Assembly (NCBI GenBank): GCA_026702635.1
Contig: JAPPBZ010000076.1
Span: 1-9,946 of the forward strand
Source: Bacteroidota bacterium
GTDB taxonomy: Bacteria > Bacteroidota > Rhodothermia > Rhodothermales > Bin80
DNA length: 9,946 nucleotides
Direction: 5' to 3'
Made by a program: the position numbers and the translations under genes. The notes below the pieces were generated by a model. That model saw only the letters and a program-made list of their open reading frames with translations. It was not told where the DNA came from and did no database searches. This document shows positions 6,620 through 9,946 of this stretch, one piece after another (the stretch's first letter is position 1; each line of letters opens with the position of its first letter).

Positions 6620-7943
6620 TTTGATCCATTGTATCCAGCTGTTCCAGATAGCTCTGAGCAGCGATGTTTGGAGGCTCTCTTTCCAGGAGTTCCGTCCACA
6701 TAGTGCGCGCCTCGTCAAACCTGCCCGCCTGCGCATATACGATTCCTAAATTCAGTCTGGCTGCACTTAAATCCGGGTCTGCCCGCAAGATTGCTTCAAA
6801 CCTCCTGGCCGCCTCGCTCAAATCCCCACACTCCATATAAAGCGTGGCAAGGTTCGTTTGCATATACAGCGCAAGCCCCGGCGGAACTTGAATCGTCAGC
6901 CCATTCTTGTACGCCTCAATCGCACGACCGTACCTCTTGGACTCCCGAAGTCGATTCCCCAGTTCGATCCAGTTGGCCGGCGAAGTGGGATCGTTATTGA
7001 TCGCATTCTGAGCCTCATTAACACGCTGCTGAAGTTGCTGGGCTTCATCCGCCCTCGCAAAATAAGTCTCCGCCTCCGCCTCTCGCCCGAGCCGCATGTA
7101 GATTTGGCCGAGATTGAATTGTGCTCCGTGATGCCATGTCCATTCATTCGCTACAGGCTCAAGATAGGGGAGTGCTGCTTCAGCGGAGTCGAGTCGAAAG
7201 TACTGTGTCCCCACGATATATTGATAGTCCAAATCATCCGGGCGTAGTCTGAGACCATTCAAAGACGCCTCCAGTGCGCCTTCCAGATTCCCGGTTTCTT
7301 CTAGCAGTTGCCCAAGCCACATATAGGTTGTCGTATGTTCTGGATCCAACGATAACGCCTGTTCATACGCAGCCTCCGCGCTATCTGGCACACCAATCCT
7401 GGCATAGGCTCGACCCAATTCATGATAGAGAGCAGTGGTCGGGCCAACTTCAAGTTCCTCTTCCAGATAATAATTTATTGCATCTCGGAGCTTCCCCCGA
7501 CGGAAGCTGTTCAGCCCCATATCGAATCGCGCACCCGCATATTCCGGGTCAATCTCCAGGACGACCTGATAGGCAGCCTGTGCCACCTGCAACTGATTGA
7601 GCTGCGTGTAGATCTTACCCCGTAAAAAATGGAGATCAGCCAACTCCGGCACATAGGCCTCCGCACTGTCCGTATAGGCCAGTGCCAACTCATACACCCC
7701 TCGGGAAAATGCCCCTTCTGCCTCAGTCATGTACCTGGCGACCTGCGGAGAGAGACTGTTCCGCTGCTTCTGAGCAATCCCGACCGGTTCACGGCAACCG
7801 GCTATCACAATGGACAGGCAAAGCAGAAGGATGCCCGCCACACCCCCATAGATCTGCCGGGCTCCATGTGCAGTATGCCCTAGGTTCAGGACTACTCCAG
7901 TGGATTTCTCTGCTGCTGAATATGCGCTTTTTTCTAGTTGCAT
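6573..7943 (-). CDS. TPR-repeat lipoprotein
   Basis: 456 residues. A hydrophobic stretch (about 34-49) ends in the lipobox I-A-G-C with C50, so the protein is probably a lipidated envelope protein. The stretch before it is unusually long (about 33 residues) for a signal n-region; a GTG at codon 35 would give a shorter leader but with no positive charges, so the ATG at 7943 is kept. Residues about 66-435 are a chain of roughly nine tetratricopeptide repeats, with typical pairs such as LRGKIYTQLNQLQVAQAAYQ, YHELGRAYARIGVPDSAEAAYEQAL and LNLGIVYAQAGRFDEARTMW. Such superhelices serve as scaffolds for protein partners. A linker at about 296-320 (QQLQQRVNEAQNAIN) divides the array into two blocks. 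It lies 25 bases after the CRTAC1-like gene and overlaps the hydrolase-fold gene by 47 bases; TPR proteins are commonly found beside CRTAC1-type genes in FCB bacteria, so a joint complex is plausible but unproven. Confidence 0.92.
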   Translation of the reverse strand: MQLEKSAYSAAEKSTGVVLNLGHTAHGARQIYGGVAGILLLCLSIVIAGCREPVGIAQKQRNSLSPQVARYMTEAEGAFSRGVYELALAYTDSAEAYVPELADLHFLRGKIYTQLNQLQVAQAAYQVVLEIDPEYAGARFDMGLNSFRRGKLRDAINYYLEEELEVGPTTALYHELGRAYARIGVPDSAEAAYEQALSLDPEHTTTYMWLGQLLEETGNLEGALEASLNGLRLRPDDLDYQYIVGTQYFRLDSAEAALPYLEPVANEWTWHHGAQFNLGQIYMRLGREAEAETYFARADEAQQLQQRVNEAQNAINNDPTSPANWIELGNRLRESKRYGRAIEAYKNGLTIQVPPGLALYMQTNLATLYMECGDLSEAARRFEAILRADPDLSAARLNLGIVYAQAGRFDEARTMWTELLEREPPNIAAQSYLEQLDTMDQNEYVEASTTDCRDSG

Positions 7944-7968
7944 TGATGGCTCGGCAAATTGAAACGGA

Positions 7969-9648
7969 CTATGATCCTTCCACCAGGGTAATCGTTCCGG
8001 CTGGTATGACGGTGCGGCTCATGAAGCCGCCGTTTGGCCACCGCACCTCCAATGAATCCACGGACTCTGCCACACCCAGACCAAACAGTGGCCATCGTTG
8101 GCTCTGGGAAAGGTAACTCGCACCGGTCCGCACGTAGCGCTCCTGCCACTTCCCATTAACATGCACACGAACAAGGCTTCCGACCGCATCCCGATTGCTT
8201 TCGGAGCCGATTAACTTTACGGTCAGCGAATTCCCGTAGGATGTGTCATTCCGCCAGAGGTGTGCCGGTCCACCATTCTCCGTGATGAGCAGGTCCGGGT
8301 CCCCGTCCTGATCATAGTCTGCCCACGCTGCCCCCCGGGCCAACATGAATTCTGAGAGGACACCGGTCGGTTCCGCCTCGGAAAACCGCCCCTCTCCCTC
8401 ATTGATATACAGCTGCGACCGCTGCCGAAAGGTAACCCCTTCCTCCACCTCTCCAATATCTTCGGTAATGTGACCATTGGCAGTAACTAGATCCAGGTCT
8501 TCATCCAGATCAAAATCAGCCAGCAGCAGCCCAAAAGTCAGTGTACGCAGGCTGGGCCGTCCGATCTGGGAAACTGCTGCCCGTTCGGTAAAGATTCCGT
8601 TGCCCACATGTCGATAGACACCCACCATCTCGCCTGAGAAATGTCCTATGAATACCGTCTCTCCACCGGTATGGTCCACTACACCGATATCGATCCCCAT
8701 TCCGGCGCGTGCACGCCCGGTTTCATCGAACGCAATCCCGCTGACCACGCCCTTCTCAACAAAGGTCCCATCTCCCCGGTTTTCAAAAAGAAGGTCTCGC
8801 TGGGTATCATTCGCAACAATCAAATCCGGCCATCCATCCCGGTTGTAGTCCACAGCCGCAGCCCCAAGCGTTTTGCCAGGCAATCCGACAAAATCATCTG
8901 ACCTCTCTTCAAATGTACCGTCCCCTCGATTCCGGTAAAAGCGTCCCGCAATTCCCTCATACTGCTCCGGGGTGCAATAGGATTTCTTATCTCCTACCCG
9001 TGTGCAATAAATATCCTCTTCAGGAGTCCAGTAAACATAATTCCCGATGTATAAATCCAGAAACCCATCTCGATCCGCATCCAGAAACACACTGGCACTG
9101 CTCCACTCGCTATATCCTCCCAGTCCTGCTTCCTGGCTGACTTCGCGAAAAACTCCTCCCTCATTGCGAAGCAGAAGATTCTCATACAACGCGGTCACAA
9201 ATACATCGGGGTCGCCATCATTATCGTAATCTGCGACACTCACACCAAATGCATAGCTCTGAAGAGGTTGCAGACCAGCCTCTTGGGTCACTTCTGTGAA
9301 TTGCCCGCCCTCGTTGCCGCGATACAGACGGATTGAGGGTTGTGAGATCGCTCCCTGCGTCGAAAACACACTGCCGGAGATCAACATAATATCCAGGATG
9401 CCATCGCCATCATAATCGAGAACCCCCCCTCCTGCCCCCATCGTCTCTGGAAACCATTTATCTCCAAAAGCTCCGGTTTCGTGCAGGAAGTCTCCCAGAC
9501 CGGCAGACGCGGTCACATCCGTAAATAAAATCGGCGGGGCCTGCTGGATCTCTTCTGATATCTGCGGATCAGGGCTGGATTGACTGCATGCTCCGAAAAC
9601 GAAAAGCAGGACCATCCCTCCAATTCGAATCATTCCCTTACAATTCAT
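7969..9648 (-). CDS. CRTAC1-like FG-GAP/VCBS beta-propeller lipoprotein with ASPIC/UnbV domain
   Basis: 559 residues. The N-terminus (MNCKGMIRIGGMVLLFVFGAC) is a lipoprotein signal with C21 as the lipidated residue (F-G-A-C, a slightly unusual lipobox with Phe at -3). The body is an integrin-alpha-like propeller of FG-GAP/VCBS repeats. Six aspartate-rich calcium-binding-type loops are visible: D78-D86 (DYDGDGILD), D140-D148, D190-D198, D267-D275, D378-D386 and D444-D452 (DYDQDGDPD). Two cysteines, C215 and C225, sit in the WTPEEDIYC...SYCTPEQYEG insertion that is characteristic of CRTAC1-type proteins. Residues about 483-556 are the ASPIC/UnbV domain (ESNRDAVGSLVRV, YVRTGASYLSQSQ, LFGLGVAESVDSLEVRWPNG). 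The family is known from human CRTAC1 and many bacteria, but the bacterial function is largely undefined; a calcium-dependent binding role is inferred. The start overlaps the end of the upstream paralogue by 11 bases. A GGAAG lies right before the ATG, too close for an ordinary ribosome binding site, so translation is probably coupled. Confidence 0.95.
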   Translation of the reverse strand: MNCKGMIRIGGMVLLFVFGACSQSSPDPQISEEIQQAPPILFTDVTASAGLGDFLHETGAFGDKWFPETMGAGGGVLDYDGDGILDIMLISGSVFSTQGAISQPSIRLYRGNEGGQFTEVTQEAGLQPLQSYAFGVSVADYDNDGDPDVFVTALYENLLLRNEGGVFREVSQEAGLGGYSEWSSASVFLDADRDGFLDLYIGNYVYWTPEEDIYCTRVGDKKSYCTPEQYEGIAGRFYRNRGDGTFEERSDDFVGLPGKTLGAAAVDYNRDGWPDLIVANDTQRDLLFENRGDGTFVEKGVVSGIAFDETGRARAGMGIDIGVVDHTGGETVFIGHFSGEMVGVYRHVGNGIFTERAAVSQIGRPSLRTLTFGLLLADFDLDEDLDLVTANGHITEDIGEVEEGVTFRQRSQLYINEGEGRFSEAEPTGVLSEFMLARGAAWADYDQDGDPDLLITENGGPAHLWRNDTSYGNSLTVKLIGSESNRDAVGSLVRVHVNGKWQERYVRTGASYLSQSQRWPLFGLGVAESVDSLEVRWPNGGFMSRTVIPAGTITLVEGS

Positions 9649-9946
9649 CTTCCAAAATGTCTATCGTGGTGTTAGTCGGCAATCCATAAACCCGGGTTTC
9701 CAGGCCACTTGGCCAATGGACATAAAGACTGTCTGGCGCCCCCTGGAGACCAAAAAAGGCGGCAGACTCCGAATGGGACAAATAGCTGGAACCCGTGCGA
9801 ACCCGCCGCACCTGCATGTGTCCACGACTCCACAGGTGGATCTGTGCGCCGTATGCATTGCGATTGCTTTTGGTACCTGTGAGTTCAACCCGAAGCCAAG
9901 TTCCCCCCTCGGACTCATTCCGCCATACATGTGCGGAGCCATTGTT
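9638..9946 (-). CDS. CRTAC1-like protein, C-terminal fragment cut by window edge (ASPIC/UnbV domain)
   Basis: The last 102 codons of a gene whose start lies beyond 9946. I translated the frame by hand: it enters the window open at codon AAC and ends at TAA (9638-9640). It begins NNGSAHVWRNESEGG, then SNRNAYGAQIHLW, VRRVRTGSSYLSHSES, FFGLQGAPDSLYVHWPSG, and ends DILEDEL. This aligns along its full length with the C-terminus of the neighbouring gene (ENGGPAHLWRN, SNRDAVGS, VRTGASYLSQSQ, FGLG, DSLEVRWPNG), so it is a diverged tandem paralogue and carries the ASPIC/UnbV domain, presumably preceded by FG-GAP repeats. A different frame with an ATG at 9942 spans nearly the same bases but resembles nothing and is a shadow. 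The stop codon lies inside the next gene, an 11-base overlap typical of operons. Upstream domains, signal peptide and promoter cannot be seen. Confidence 0.9.
   Translation of the reverse strand, partial: NNGSAHVWRNESEGGTWLRVELTGTKSNRNAYGAQIHLWSRGHMQVRRVRTGSSYLSHSESAAFFGLQGAPDSLYVHWPSGLETRVYGLPTNTTIDILEDEL

Noticed and set aside
6620..6736. Longer start (ATG at 6736) for the hydrolase-fold gene
   Set aside because: It would add 39 arginine- and tryptophan-rich residues before the signal peptide and lie deep within the TPR gene; the ATG at 6619 starts a proper signal peptide with a nearby GGA.
9661..9942. 93-codon minus-strand frame starting with ATG at 9942
   Set aside because: It is out of frame with the real ASPIC/UnbV-coding frame that ends at 9638; its translation is rich in Cys, Arg and Pro with no domain similarity.
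1..9946. Search for CRISPR arrays, insertion sequences, integrase genes or long direct repeats
   Set aside because: None were seen by eye; the only evident repetition is protein-level (LRR, TPR, FG-GAP repeats and the CRTAC1 paralogues).

Overview
The window looks like a chromosomal segment of a Gram-negative bacterium of the Bacteroidota/Rhodothermota (FCB) type, probably free-living or host-associated in an aquatic setting. The evidence is a SusC-like TonB-dependent receptor with a carboxypeptidase-like N-terminal domain, a secreted leucine-rich-repeat protein ending in a type IX secretion (T9SS) type A sorting domain, and tandem CRTAC1-type FG-GAP/ASPIC-UnbV proteins next to a TPR lipoprotein. 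Shine-Dalgarno sequences are weak or absent, which also fits. The phylum is inferred from gene content; no rRNA or other marker gene is present.

Layout. Bases 1-128 are a short tail downstream of the first gene, with no gene or convincing terminator. Bases 129-2969 (minus) encode a complete TonB-dependent outer-membrane receptor. Bases 2970-3412 are a 443-base divergent intergenic region with a weak sigma70-like promoter candidate and a small inverted repeat. Bases 3413-5383 (plus) encode a 656-residue secreted protein made of two complete plant-type LRR modules, a fibronectin-like linker and a T9SS sorting domain. Its stop codon directly abuts the stop codon of the convergent gene at 5384. 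From 9946 down to 5384 on the minus strand runs a tightly packed four-gene group: the C-terminus of one CRTAC1-like protein (cut by the window edge), a complete paralogue (lipoprotein), a TPR lipoprotein, and an exported alpha/beta-hydrolase-fold protein. The joins are an 11-base overlap, a 25-base gap and a 47-base overlap, so this is very likely one operon with its promoter outside the window.

Every gene product here carries, or in the truncated case probably carries, an export signal, so the window is an envelope/cell-surface locus. The operon puts two beta-propeller-type proteins together with a TPR scaffold and a hydrolase-fold protein that seems to have lost its catalytic serine and histidine. 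That combination is the most interesting part: it looks like a non-catalytic surface assembly rather than a metabolic pathway. Its biological role cannot be read from the sequence.
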